NCBI GenBank assembly: GCA_026224875.1
Contig: JAMFRU010000098.1
Coordinates: forward strand, 1-50,489
Origin: Acidocella sp.
Lineage (GTDB): Bacteria > Pseudomonadota > Alphaproteobacteria > Acetobacterales > Acetobacteraceae
Direction of reading: 5' to 3'
Length of the DNA: 50,489 nt
Positions 1 through 8,213 of the stretch are shown here, one piece after another. Position 1 is the first letter of the stretch; every line of letters starts with the position of its first letter. The notes beneath the pieces were generated by a model. The model worked only from the letters and a program-made list of their open reading frames with translations, was not told the DNA's origin and did no database searches. A program made the translations under genes and the position numbers.

Positions 1-66
1 GCCACCGGCCGGGCCCAGCCCTACGGCGCGCTGTTGCAGCCCCTATTCGATGCCCTGGCCAATTAG
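1..66 (+). CDS. C-terminal end of an unidentified protein (partial)
   Basis: An open frame enters from the left edge and ends at the TAG at 64-66. It encodes about 21 residues, ending in the hydrophobic segment LLQPLFDALAN. No family can be recognised from so short a tail. Codon choice is GC-rich like the genes downstream. It is the upstream convergent neighbour of the lytic transglycosylase gene, with a palindromic element between them. The open frame could be chance. Confidence 0.4.
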   Translation, partial: ATGRAQPYGALLQPLFDALAN

Positions 67-112
67 CCCCCCCACCGGATAATTGCCGCCTGACATTGGG
101 CGGGGGCTTTGG

Positions 113-316
113 CACGGAAAAGGCCAGGGCTCTGCCCTGGACCCTCCAAGGGCCGAAGGGCCCTTGGATCCCACCCGGGTTTAGGAAGGGGATGCCCTCC
201 ACACCATACGCGTTGAGAGCCCGTGCAGGGCATCCCCTTCCTAAACCCGAATTGTTGGGGGTCTGGGGCCTCAGGCCCCAGCGGGGTCGAGGGGCGGAGC
301 CCTCGCCTTTTCCGTG
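113..316. repeat. Nested palindromic element, family A copy 1 (hybrid arms)
   Basis: The outer ends CACGGAAAAGGC (113-124) and GCCTTTTCCGTG (305-316) are exact inverted complements. Inside the left end are two hairpins, one at 125-139 and one at about 147-168. Inside the right end are a hairpin with the core GGGGCC TCA GGCCCC (263-281) and a GC hairpin at 288-305. The centre is a perfect 23-bp stem (176-198 with 227-249). The left modules match the right side of copy 5 and the right modules match copies 2-4, so this copy is a hybrid. It lies between two convergent gene ends and may terminate transcription from both sides (inference). Confidence 0.85.
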
Positions 317-340
317 CAACGCCCCGAACCCAACCCCAGG

Positions 341-1051
341 CTAATCTCCGTCGATTACGCGGGGGAGGCCGGGGCGGGGTGGGCCGGTGTTGTCGTCGAG
401 CATTGAGTATACGTGGACGCGGCGGGCGGAAGCGGATTGGAGGATGACTACGGCTTGGTCGGGGTCGTAGGTGGCTTCGATTATTGCGCTGTCGGTGTCC
501 GTGCCGAGGCCGAAGGGGAGGTTTCCTATACGTTTCCAGGCTGCCAGCACGAGGCGTTGGTAGGGTAGGCCCAGATCCGGCAGGGCTGAGTGGTAGTCGG
601 CTATGGCTGTGTTCCAGTTGCCGGTTTGGGCTTTCAGCTGGGCCAGGTAGCGGGCGGCGTAGGCGGCGTTTTCGGCGGGGTCGAAGGCGTCATCGAGGGT
701 TGCGAAGGCATCGGGGTGACTTTGCAGGCTGATCTGGAAGCAGCCGACGTCTATGTCATGGGCGCCGGAGGCCTGGGCGAAGCGGACGAAGGCTTCGGCG
801 TCTTGCTTGGTTTGGAAATATTGGCCTTGGCCGTCGGCGTTCACCGTCCAGGGCCAAGGGACATAACGGCCGGTGAGTGGGTCCGGATGGGCGCTTTCGA
901 CCATGCCGATTGAGATGAGGATGTTTTGCGGCAGGGAGCCCATCTGCTCAGCATCGTGCCCGGCCGCGGTGCAGGCTGAGCCGGGGGGCACGTCAGCACG
1001 GGCAGCGACGGCGAACGCCAGTGCGGCGATGATGAGACCCAGTCGTTTCAA
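341..1051 (-). CDS. Lytic transglycosylase (SLT domain), secreted
   Basis: A 236-residue protein with a cleavable signal peptide (residues 1-19, ending AVAARA). The lysozyme-like SLT fold is indicated by the predicted catalytic Glu52 in IGMVESAH, the GCFQIS motif typical of the glycine-glutamine loop, and a later NAAYAARYLAQL helix. Family members cleave the MurNAc-GlcNAc bond of peptidoglycan in the periplasm, yielding anhydromuramic ends. Some serve secretion systems or flagella, but no such genes are nearby. The last ~40 residues, after the SLT domain, are not recognisable. It appears monocistronic and divergent from typA. The broad family call is firm; the exact role is unknown. Confidence 0.85.
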   Translation of the reverse strand: MKRLGLIIAALAFAVAARADVPPGSACTAAGHDAEQMGSLPQNILISIGMVESAHPDPLTGRYVPWPWTVNADGQGQYFQTKQDAEAFVRFAQASGAHDIDVGCFQISLQSHPDAFATLDDAFDPAENAAYAARYLAQLKAQTGNWNTAIADYHSALPDLGLPYQRLVLAAWKRIGNLPFGLGTDTDSAIIEATYDPDQAVVILQSASARRVHVYSMLDDNTGPPRPGLPRVIDGD

Positions 1052-1408
1052 CGCAATCCCTCGTTAAGCCTGCCCCCGTTAAGCAGCTCGTGAAGTCATG
1101 ACGTATAACGCGATCTCTACGTTTTGTGACGGGTCTTTCATGTGACACTGGAACAAAATCGGCAGTTGCGGCGCGAAAAACCGCCGTTTTGGTGATAAAA
1201 CACCCCACCGGAAGGATAAAATGAGCGCCCGGCGGGCAAAGCGCGCCTTCCATGCGGATTTAATGTGGATTTTACCCTCGCTTTTGCGATGCGATATCGC
1301 TATGCGGGGGCACAATTCATCAACGAACAGACCGCTCTGTCCGCAGCGCCCTCTCTTTGACATGGGCATCGCGGCGGTTTGGTTTGCTCAAACCACTGGG
1401 TAATTTCT
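1052..1408. other. Divergent intergenic region between transglycosylase and typA
   Basis: This 357-bp stretch must hold both promoters. The only recognisable hexamer is TTGACA at 1357-1362, which could be a -35 for typA, but no good -10 follows at the usual spacing. I see no RNA gene, repeat or riboswitch. An in-frame ATG at 1379 would extend TypA by ten residues that do not resemble the family. Confidence 0.4.
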
Positions 1409-3244
1409 ATGGCCACGCCGAAAATCCGCAATATCGCCATCATCGCACACGTTGACCATGGCAAAACCACGCTCACTGACCAGATGCTGAAGCAATCCGG
1501 CGCCTATGCCGCCCACCAGGCTGTCGTCGAACGCGCGCTTGACCGCAATGACCTCGAAAAAGAGCGTGGCATCACGATTCTCGCCAAAGTTGCTTCGGTG
1601 GTGTGGAAAGACGTGCGGATCAACATTGTCGACACCCCTGGCCATGCCGATTTCGGCGGCGAGGTGGAGCGAATCTTAAGCATGGTGGATGGCGCCGTAA
1701 TCCTGGTGGATGCCGCCGAAGGCGTGCTGCCGCAGACCAAATTCGTGCTCGGCAAAGCGCTTGCGCGCGGCCTGAAGCCGATTGTGGTTGTAAATAAGAT
1801 CGACCGTGGCGATGCCCGCCCGGATGATGTGCATAACGAGATGTTCGATCTGTTCGCCTCGCTGGACGCCAATGAGGAGCAGCTGGACTTTCCGATGCTG
1901 TTCGCCTCGGGCCGCCAGGGCTGGGCTGTCGCCAATCTGGACGATCCCCGCGAGAGCCTGACCCCGCTGTTCGACATGATCCTGAGCCATGTGAAAGCCC
2001 CGGCCTTGGATGTCGACGCGCCCTTCGCCATGGTAACCTCCATTCTGGAAGCCGACACCTTCCTCGGCCGCGTGCTAACCGGCCGCGTCGAGCAGGGCCG
2101 CGCCACGCTGAACATGCCGGTTAAGGTTCTGGATCTTGACGGCAAGATCGTTGAGACCGGCCGCTTGACCAAGCTGCTTTCGTTCCGTGGCCTGGAGCGT
2201 GTGGCGGTGGATGAGGTCAGCGCCGGCGATATCGTCGCTGTGGCTGGGCTGTCGGACGCCACCATCCCTTACACCATCTGCTCGCCGGAAGTGACGGCCC
2301 CGCTGGCCGCCACCCCGATCGACCCGCCGACCCTCTCCATGACCTTCCGCATCAACGACGGCCCGCTCGGCGGCCGCGAAGGCAAAAAGGTCACCTCGCG
2401 CCAGATCCGCGACCGTCTGTTCAGCGAAGTGGAAGGCAATGTCGCCATTCAGGTGACCGCCTCCACCGAGAGCGACGCGTTCGAAGTGTTCGGCCGCGGC
2501 GAATTGCAGTTGGGCGTGCTGATCGAGCAGATGCGCCGCGAAGGTTTCGAACTGACCATCGGCCGCCCGCGCGTGCTGATCCGCACCAATGCGGAGACCA
2601 AGGAGCGCGAAGAGCCGTATGAGGAAGTGCTGATCGACGTGGATGAGCCGTACTCGGGCGCCGTGGTCGATAAAATGTCCCGCCGCAAGGGTGAGCTCTC
2701 CGACATCCGCCCCTCCGGCGGCGGCAAGCAGCGCCTGACCTTCCGTATCCCGGCACGCGGCCTCATCGGCTATCATGGTGAATTCCTCACCGATACCCGC
2801 GGCACCGGCGTGATGAACCGCCTGTTCGCCGGCTACGGCCCGTGGAAAGGCAAAATCGAAGGCCGCCGCAATGGCGCGCTCATCTCCTCCGAAGACGGCG
2901 AGGCCGTGCAATACTCGCTGTTCTCGATCCAGGACCGCGGCGCGCTGTTCGTGAACCCGGGCGAGAAAGTCTACGTCGGTATGATCCTCGGCGAACATAG
3001 CCGCGAGAACGACCTGGACGTGAACCCCGTGCGCGAGAAGAAGCTGACCAACATCCGCGCCGCCGGCAAGGATGAGGCCCTGCTGCTGGTCCCGCCCCGC
3101 CGCATGTCGCTGGAACAAGCCATCGCCTACGTGGAAGACGACGAGTTGGTCGAAGTAACCCCCAGCGCCATCCGCCTGCGCAAGAAGCACCTGAGCCCGA
3201 ACGACCGCAAGCGTGCGGAACGCCGTTCGGACGATGCGGCTTAA
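1409..3244 (+). CDS. typA: Translational GTPase TypA/BipA
   Basis: A ribosome-binding GTPase of the EF-G/LepA class that helps late 50S assembly and stress growth. The 611 residues match the usual ~605. The G domain shows AHVDHGKTTL (P-loop, residues 13-22), ERGITI (switch I), DTPGHADF (switch II) and NKIDR (base recognition). It is followed by domain II, EF-G-like domains III/V and the BipA-specific C-terminal region. I chose the ATG at 1409 because MATPKIRNIAIIAHVDHGK is the family's standard start. The stop codon TAA lies inside the outer arm of palindromic element copy 2. Confidence 0.96.
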   Translation: MATPKIRNIAIIAHVDHGKTTLTDQMLKQSGAYAAHQAVVERALDRNDLEKERGITILAKVASVVWKDVRINIVDTPGHADFGGEVERILSMVDGAVILVDAAEGVLPQTKFVLGKALARGLKPIVVVNKIDRGDARPDDVHNEMFDLFASLDANEEQLDFPMLFASGRQGWAVANLDDPRESLTPLFDMILSHVKAPALDVDAPFAMVTSILEADTFLGRVLTGRVEQGRATLNMPVKVLDLDGKIVETGRLTKLLSFRGLERVAVDEVSAGDIVAVAGLSDATIPYTICSPEVTAPLAATPIDPPTLSMTFRINDGPLGGREGKKVTSRQIRDRLFSEVEGNVAIQVTASTESDAFEVFGRGELQLGVLIEQMRREGFELTIGRPRVLIRTNAETKEREEPYEEVLIDVDEPYSGAVVDKMSRRKGELSDIRPSGGGKQRLTFRIPARGLIGYHGEFLTDTRGTGVMNRLFAGYGPWKGKIEGRRNGALISSEDGEAVQYSLFSIQDRGALFVNPGEKVYVGMILGEHSRENDLDVNPVREKKLTNIRAAGKDEALLLVPPRRMSLEQAIAYVEDDELVEVTPSAIRLRKKHLSPNDRKRAERRSDDAA

Positions 3245-3453
3245 GGAAAAAGGCGGGGGGCTTTGCCCCCCTTGACCCCCCGCTGGGGCCTGAGGCCCCA
3301 GCCCCCCGCTACCTAAGAACTAAAAAAGAGGCCTGCTTCCACGCTGTTTCAACAGCTAGGCGGCAGGCCTCTTTTTTAGTTCTTTAGCTAATGGGGCCTG
3401 GGCCTCAGGCCCAGTGGGGGTCGAGGGGGCAAAGCCCCTCGCCTTTTTCTTAA
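3241..3453. repeat. Nested palindromic element, family A copy 2 (bidirectional terminator)
   Basis: It sits between convergent typA and the MFS gene and is mirror-symmetric. The outer arms start TTAAGGAAAAAGGC and end GCCTTTTTCTTAA, and contain the stop codons of both genes. Next come a GGGGC/GCCCC hairpin and a GGGGCC TGA GGCCCC hairpin on each side. The centre is a perfect 22-bp stem (3315-3336 with 3363-3384) whose A-tract and T-tract make it an intrinsic terminator in either direction. Its loop contains a small GCTGTT/AACAGC hairpin also found in copies 3 and 4. Confidence 0.9.
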
Positions 3454-4673
3454 ACCGCGTGGCTCCGGAACAGGCGGCCGCCTTCTGCGATGGTTACGAG
3501 GATTAGGGCCAATAGGCCGCTGATGACGAAGCCTAGGGCTAGGGGGATTAGGGTTCCGTTGAAGTTTTGGCCGATTAGGACGCCGATTAGGGCGGCGCCG
3601 GACATGTTGATGAAGCCTTGGACGGAGGCGGCGGTGCCGGCGATGTGGCCGAGGGGTTCCATGGAGATGGCGCCGCAATTGCCGGCGAGCAGGCCGAAGC
3701 TGAACATCATGGCGGCTTGGATTAGGGCGAAGGTCATGAGGGTGTCGTGGCCGGAGAGGGCGAAGGCGGCCTGGGTGGCGGAGGTTGCGATGAAGCCGAA
3801 CATGGCGGTGTGGGCAAGGCGGCGCATCCCTAAGCGCTCGACCAGGCGGGCGTTGAGGAGGGCGGCGGCGGCCATGCAGATGGCGCAGGCGGCGAAGATG
3901 ATGGGGAAGAGTTTGGGGACGTGGAAGATGTCGGCGAAAACCTGTTGGGCGGAGTTGATGAAGCCGAGCCAGGCGCCAAGCAGGAGCATGGCGCCCAAGG
4001 TATAACCCAGGGACATGCGGTTGGTTAAGGTCAGGCGGATGGCGGCGTAGAACTCGGCCACGTTCATGCCGGTGTGGTCTTCGGCGTGCTGGGTTTCGGG
4101 CAGGCGGAGGGCGACCCAGATTGTGATTAGCCCGCCGTAGATGCCGAGGGTGGCGAAGATGGATTGCCAGGGGGCTATGAGCAGTAGGGCCTGGCCGAAC
4201 GAGGGGGCGAGGATGGGGGCGGTGAGAAAGACCATGAAGGACAGGGAATTCACCTGCGCCATGCGTCGTCCGGCGTAGCAGTCGCGCACTATGGACACGC
4301 TGAGGACCTGGGCACCGGCGGCACCAAAACCCTGGCCGGCGCGGGCGAGCAGTAGCAGCGTGAAGCTTGGGGCCAGGGCCGCGGTAAAACTGCATAGAGT
4401 ATAGAGTGCGAGGGAGAAGATCAGCACTGGGCGGCGGCCGAATTTATCGGCGGCCAGGCCGTACAGGAGCTGGGCGCCGCCGAAGGCCAGCACGAAGGTG
4501 GTGATCACCCATTGGCGCTCGTTGCCGGTGCCTACGTGAAGTACGCTGGCAATCTGGCCGAGGGCGGGCACCATCATGTCGATAGACAAAGCCACCACCG
4601 CCTGGATGAAGGCGATGGTGGCGACGAAGGCGCGGAAGCTTAGCCCCGGGTGGGGGTTTATGGTCTCAGACAT
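3450..4673 (-). CDS. MFS drug-resistance transporter, Bcr/CflA type
   Basis: A 407-residue inner-membrane protein with about twelve hydrophobic segments. The loop 2-3 signature GLAADKFGRRPVL (MFS motif A), the ARAGQGFGAAGAQ motif in TM4 and the following RDCY are typical of the Bcr/CflA proton-driven exporters for drugs and small metabolites. The substrate is unknown. It is convergent to typA and divergent from the SUKH gene, with 90 bp between starts. Its stop codon is inside the right arm of palindromic element copy 2. No dedicated regulator is adjacent. Confidence 0.85.
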   Translation of the reverse strand: MSETINPHPGLSFRAFVATIAFIQAVVALSIDMMVPALGQIASVLHVGTGNERQWVITTFVLAFGGAQLLYGLAADKFGRRPVLIFSLALYTLCSFTAALAPSFTLLLLARAGQGFGAAGAQVLSVSIVRDCYAGRRMAQVNSLSFMVFLTAPILAPSFGQALLLIAPWQSIFATLGIYGGLITIWVALRLPETQHAEDHTGMNVAEFYAAIRLTLTNRMSLGYTLGAMLLLGAWLGFINSAQQVFADIFHVPKLFPIIFAACAICMAAAALLNARLVERLGMRRLAHTAMFGFIATSATQAAFALSGHDTLMTFALIQAAMMFSFGLLAGNCGAISMEPLGHIAGTAASVQGFINMSGAALIGVLIGQNFNGTLIPLALGFVISGLLALILVTIAEGGRLFRSHAV

Positions 4674-4763
4674 GCCCCTGCTTTAAGGGGTTGCCATCCC
4701 AGCCGCTATGGCGAGGCGTGCATCTACGGTATTCCATCAAGACCTAGCGGATGAGATCGTGAA

Positions 4764-5171
4764 ATGACCCCTACTGTACCGGAAACACTCAAAGAATTTT
4801 TCCTCAGCCGGGACGTGAAGTTGAACCCTTCCGCCTCGGAGGACCAAATCGCATTATTCACCGCGAGAACAGGAATAGTAATCCATCCATACGTCGTTTC
4901 GATCTACCGATGCTTCAACGGCTTCGCCAACAACGATTTCGATGCCAAAAACATGATGGAAATATGGCCGCTGGAAAGGGTCTGTAGCGAAGACAGCCTG
5001 TTTACCGCCGGATACATGCCGTTTTCCGATCTTTTCGGAAATGCCGAGATATACATGCAATCATTTGACGACCCGTGGAGGCCCGTAATCGCGATGTTTA
5101 AGGAAGTGCAAATCGCATCCTCCACCTACGCGTTCTGGGAAAAATACCTCGCAGGAGGTTTTGACTTTTAA
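4764..5171 (+). CDS. SUKH (SMI1/KNR4) domain protein, possible orphan immunity protein
   Basis: 135 residues. The N-terminal LNPSASEDQIALFTARTGIVIHPYVVSIYRCFNGF matches the SUKH pattern: an acidic helix, then the LP..Y..FY/FNGF-like segment, then a W-P-L strand (IWPLERV). SUKH proteins often neutralise polymorphic toxins, but no toxin, Rhs or CDI gene is adjacent. G+C is roughly half by eye, below its neighbours at well over 60%, which suggests recent acquisition. The ATG at 4764 lacks a strong Shine-Dalgarno (only GAGATCGTG upstream). It could also be a housekeeping SMI1 protein. Confidence 0.65.
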   Translation: MTPTVPETLKEFFLSRDVKLNPSASEDQIALFTARTGIVIHPYVVSIYRCFNGFANNDFDAKNMMEIWPLERVCSEDSLFTAGYMPFSDLFGNAEIYMQSFDDPWRPVIAMFKEVQIASSTYAFWEKYLAGGFDF

Positions 5172-5198
5172 ACGCTTCACCCCGCCAACATCCAAGGC

Positions 5199-5903
5199 TT
5201 AAGCAGAGCGGCGCGTTCTTAGGAACAGGAAGACTCCGAGGGCGGCCGAGGCGGCGAACATGGCGCCGCCGAGGGCCAGCATGTGGGCGTGGTTGGGCTG
5301 GCTGCCGTGGCCGAAGAGGGCGAATATCAAGGTTTGCGGGATAAAGCCCAGTGCCGAGGCGGCGAGGAAGGGCAGAAGTTTTACCGAGGACAGGCCGGCC
5401 GCGAGGTTGAGGAGCAGGTTGTTGCCTACCGGCAGCAGCCGGAGCGTTAAAGTTGTCACGAAAGTATGATCCGAGAGGGTTTTGTCGAGCTTGGCAAAGC
5501 GGTCGCCAAAGCGGCGGCGGATGAAACCCTGGCCTACGGCACGGGCCCAGATGAAGTCGAGACTACAGGCCAGCACCTGGGCCACGAGGGCGATGATGCT
5601 GCCATAGACCGGGCCGAAGGCATAGCCCGCGGCGAAAGCCGGCACCTGGCGCGGCAGACCGATGGCGACCAGAAAGGTGGAGAGCAGGAGAAACAGACTC
5701 TGCCCGCGAATCCCGCCCTGCGATACCGCGTTGACCAGCTCGGTCTGCGCGGCACCGTGGCCGAGCAGCGGCAGAGCGGCTGCCACGGCGATCAACGCGC
5801 CGGCCATCAGCATCGGCTTCAGCGCCTTGGCGGTAATGGCGACGGCCTGGGCCTGAGGCTGAACCAAGCGAGGGGCCGGGGTGCGGGGCAGAATCTGGCT
5901 CAT
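5199..5903 (-). CDS. TVP38/TMEM64 (VTT domain) membrane protein
   Basis: 234 residues with about six hydrophobic segments. The central VTT/SNARE-associated region includes FLVAIGLPRQVPAFAAGYAFGPVYGSIIALVAQ and the later LRLLPVGNNLLLNLAAGLSSV. VTT proteins (DedA relatives) are thought to act in lipid or undecaprenyl-phosphate movement across membranes. The start overlaps the stop of the upstream glycosyltransferase by 4 nt (ATGA), indicating translational coupling and a shared task, plausibly handling of a polyprenyl- or lipid-linked sugar (inference). Confidence 0.82.
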   Translation of the reverse strand: MSQILPRTPAPRLVQPQAQAVAITAKALKPMLMAGALIAVAAALPLLGHGAAQTELVNAVSQGGIRGQSLFLLLSTFLVAIGLPRQVPAFAAGYAFGPVYGSIIALVAQVLACSLDFIWARAVGQGFIRRRFGDRFAKLDKTLSDHTFVTTLTLRLLPVGNNLLLNLAAGLSSVKLLPFLAASALGFIPQTLIFALFGHGSQPNHAHMLALGGAMFAASAALGVFLFLRTRRSA

Positions 5904-6673
5904 TCGGCACTCTCTATGTTGGGCACTTTCCAGCGCCGTTGCAGCCAGGCGACGCCAAACAGATCGACAATGCCGACCATGGCACGCTGCCAGTTATTGT
6001 AATGCGAGGCACCATGCGCGCGGGCGTGGTGGCGCACCGGTACCGAAACCACATGCCCGCCGGCGCGGATGAACAATGCCGGCAGAAAGCGGTGGATATG
6101 GTTGAAATGCGGCAGCTCCAGAAACGCCTCGCGCCGGAAGAGTTTGAGGCCGCAGCCGGTATCGGGTGTCGCGTCCTGCAGCATATAGGCGCGGATGCGG
6201 TTGGCATATCTGGAAGCCCAGCGCTTGGAGCCGGTGTCCTTACGATTAACGCGGTGGCCCGCGATCAGCACCGGACGCGGGCCGACGTTTTCGGCCTCGC
6301 GCGCCGCGGCCAGCATGGCGGGGATGTCGGCGGGGTCGTTCTGGCCGTCACCATCGAGCGTGGCGATGAACGCGCCGCGGGCCTTTTTGATGCCGGTGAT
6401 CACGGCACCGCTCTGGCCGCAGCTCTTGGTATGGCGAAAACGCCGGAAATTCGGGAGCTCCAACGCCAGCGCCGTTAAAATCGCGGGACTGTCGTCGGAG
6501 CTGCCATCGTCAACATAGACGATCTCGTGATCGACCCCCTCAAGGGCAACGCCGATGGCGGCCACCAGGGGACGAATATTGGGACTCTCATTATGGACCG
6601 GAACCACCACTGAAATCAGCGGCGCGGCTACATCGGTCTCAAGCAGGGTCTGGAATTTGGTCTCGATGTTCAT
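5900..6673 (-). CDS. Family 2 glycosyltransferase (dolichol-phosphate mannosyltransferase-like)
   Basis: 257 residues from the ATG at 6673, which I preferred over an upstream ATG at 6820 because the conserved domain begins about 18 residues later. The GT-A fold is shown by ISVVVPVHNES, the nucleotide-binding VDDGSSDDS, the metal-binding DGDGQNDPADI (DXD) and DTGCGLKLFRREAF. No C-terminal membrane segments follow, so it resembles DPM1-type enzymes that load a sugar onto a polyprenyl phosphate at the cytoplasmic face. It forms a two-gene operon with the VTT protein. Confidence 0.85.
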   Translation of the reverse strand: MNIETKFQTLLETDVAAPLISVVVPVHNESPNIRPLVAAIGVALEGVDHEIVYVDDGSSDDSPAILTALALELPNFRRFRHTKSCGQSGAVITGIKKARGAFIATLDGDGQNDPADIPAMLAAAREAENVGPRPVLIAGHRVNRKDTGSKRWASRYANRIRAYMLQDATPDTGCGLKLFRREAFLELPHFNHIHRFLPALFIRAGGHVVSVPVRHHARAHGASHYNNWQRAMVGIVDLFGVAWLQRRWKVPNIESAE

Positions 6674-7017
6674 GAGCCTAATTGAACGCCGCATTAAGGC
6701 GTATCTGTGGCCCAATTTCGCCCAGGATAAGGTTTTTAGCGCGCCGCACAGCCTGCCCAAGTAAAAAACTGTAATCGCCCGCCGCCATGTCACCGATCCG
6801 TCATGATGCCTCGGATACATGGCATGTCTTCTGCCCCATTTCCAGCTCGAACCTTATGAATCCTGATTTACGCTGCCCCGCGCTCCGATTACGCAAACGG
6901 CCTTGGCTTGAGCGCGGTGCATCGCTATAAGCCCGCTCAACCACGCCGGGGCCGGACTCCATGGCCCCAACCCCCGGGGCCTTCCAGGCCCCAACTCATT
7001 GTAAGGATACGGACGGC
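6674..7017. other. Divergent intergenic region between the GT2 gene and dksA
   Basis: 344 bp carrying the promoters of both genes. I find no convincing -35/-10 pair, repeat, riboswitch or RNA gene. An open frame continues upstream of dksA to 6961, but its residues are not DksA-like. Confidence 0.4.
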
Positions 7018-7434
7018 ATGCTGATTTCGTTGCCACCCGACTACCGCCCATCGGATACCGAAGAGTTTATGAATCCGATGCAAACCGAATACTTTAGGCA
7101 AAAACTGCTGCGCTGGCGCAGCGAACTCGTCAAGGAAGCAAACGGTACACTCGCCTCCCTCGGTGAAGGCGGCATTCTCGAAGCCGATATCACCGACCGC
7201 GCCTCGGTCGAAACCGACCGGGCCTTGGAACTACGGACCAGAGATCGCGCCCGCAAACTGATCGGTAAAATCGACCAGGCCCTGCAACGCATCGAAAGCG
7301 GCTCCTACGGCTACTGCGAAGAAACCGGCGAACCAATAGGCCTCAGACGCCTCGAAGCCCGCCCCATCGCAACCCTCTCCATCGAAGCCCAAGAACGCCA
7401 CGAGCGTATGGAAAAAGTCCACCGCGACGACTGA
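7018..7434 (+). CDS. dksA: RNA polymerase-binding transcription factor DksA (single-Cys type)
   Basis: DksA enters the secondary channel of RNA polymerase and, with ppGpp, shifts promoter use under starvation. The 138 residues hold a coiled-coil with acidic tip (LEADITDRASVETD, about 54-67) and the C-terminal globular end GYCEETGEPIGLRRLEARP. Only Cys100 of the four zinc-ligand positions remains: the second position of the first CxxC is Thr103, and the second pair is replaced by Ser/Ala in SIEA. This is the usual alphaproteobacterial non-zinc form. I chose ATG 7018, preceded by AAGGATA, because MLISLPPDYRPS is a typical start. Confidence 0.92.
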   Translation: MLISLPPDYRPSDTEEFMNPMQTEYFRQKLLRWRSELVKEANGTLASLGEGGILEADITDRASVETDRALELRTRDRARKLIGKIDQALQRIESGSYGYCEETGEPIGLRRLEARPIATLSIEAQERHERMEKVHRDD

Positions 7435-7447
7435 GAACTCGGGAGTT

Positions 7448-7657
7448 ATGACGGAAAAGGCGAGGGCTCTGCCCCTCGCCCCCGCTGGGGCCTGAGGCCC
7501 CAGACCCCCGCTACTTAAGACATAAAAAAGAGGCCTGCCTCCTCGCTGTTTCAAACAGCTGGGAAGCAGGCCTCTTTTTTGTGTCTTCAACTAATGGGGT
7601 CTGGGCCTCAGGCCCAGTGGGGGTCGAGGGGGCAAAGCCCCTCGCCTTTTTCCGTCA
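7448..7657. repeat. Nested palindromic element, family A copy 3 (bidirectional terminator)
   Basis: It lies between convergent dksA and the Hyf-like operon. The arms TGACGGAAAAGGCGAG and CTCGCCTTTTTCCGTCA mirror each other except for one base, and the right arm contains the stop of the small-subunit gene. Both sides carry the GAGGG/CCCTC hairpin and the GGGGCC TGA GGCCCC type hairpin. The central 22-bp stem (7517-7538 with 7566-7587) has one T-G wobble. The stem core AAAAAAGAGGCCTGC and the loop GCTGTTTCAAACAGC are nearly those of copy 2. Confidence 0.9.
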
Positions 7658-8212
7658 CAAATCCCGTGCTCTCAGCCGCCGGGGCTTTTTCATGGGGTCG
7701 AGGGCGTTGGCTTCTATGAGGGTTAGGAGGGCTTGGATGATTTGGGTGGGGGTTGGGGGGCAGCCTGGGATGAACAGGTCTATGGGGGTGATGGTGTCGG
7801 CGCCGCCTTGGACGGCGGGGGAGGCTTTGAAGACGCCGCCGTCTATGGCGCAGTCGCCCAGGGCTACCACCAGCACGGGGTCGGGCATGGCGGCGCGGGC
7901 TTGGCGGGCGGCTTCTATCATGTTGCGGCCGGCGACGCCGGTGATGAGGAGGATGTCGGCGTGGCGGGGGCTGGGGGTGAAACTCAGGCCGTATTGGGTG
8001 AGGTCGTGGATCAGGTTTTGGGTGGCGCGGAGTTCGAGTTCGCAGCCGTTGCAGCTGCCGGCGGGGACGTGGCGGATGGCGAGCGCGCGGCCGAGTTTGG
8101 TGGTGCTGGCGGCGGCGAGGCGGGCGCGCAGGTCTTTTACCTGGGCGGGGTCGGCCTTGGCTGGCGCCGGGGCTTTGCTGAGGATGTGGTTGAGGGCGGT
8201 TTTCCACACCAT
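7655..8212 (-). CDS. hyfI: Hyf/Ech-like small subunit, NuoB/HyfI family
   Basis: 185 residues of the NuoB/[NiFe]-hydrogenase small-subunit family, which carries the 4Fe-4S cluster nearest the active-site subunit. All four ligands are visible: Cys54 and Cys57 (GSCNGCELE), Cys121 (ALGDCAIDGG) and Cys151 (IPGCPPTP). The cluster site is therefore intact even though the partner large subunit has lost its nickel site. It is the last gene of the operon, starting 1 nt after the large-subunit stop. The ~45-residue N-terminal extension is poorly conserved. Its own stop is embedded in palindromic element copy 3. Confidence 0.85.
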   Translation of the reverse strand: MVWKTALNHILSKAPAPAKADPAQVKDLRARLAAASTTKLGRALAIRHVPAGSCNGCELELRATQNLIHDLTQYGLSFTPSPRHADILLITGVAGRNMIEAARQARAAMPDPVLVVALGDCAIDGGVFKASPAVQGGADTITPIDLFIPGCPPTPTQIIQALLTLIEANALDPMKKPRRLRARDL

Positions 8213-8213
8213 T

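Noticed and set aside
1357-1385. Sigma-70 promoter of typA
   Set aside because: TTGACA is present but no acceptable -10 follows at 16-18 bp, so I do not list it as a promoter.
7608-8207. Long Pro/His/Arg-rich reading frame antisense-shifted to the small-subunit gene
   Set aside because: It is a shadow frame of a clear NuoB-family gene, with composition typical of a wrong frame in GC-rich DNA. Similar long shadow frames opposite hyf, typA, fadB-like and fadE-like genes were rejected for the same reason.
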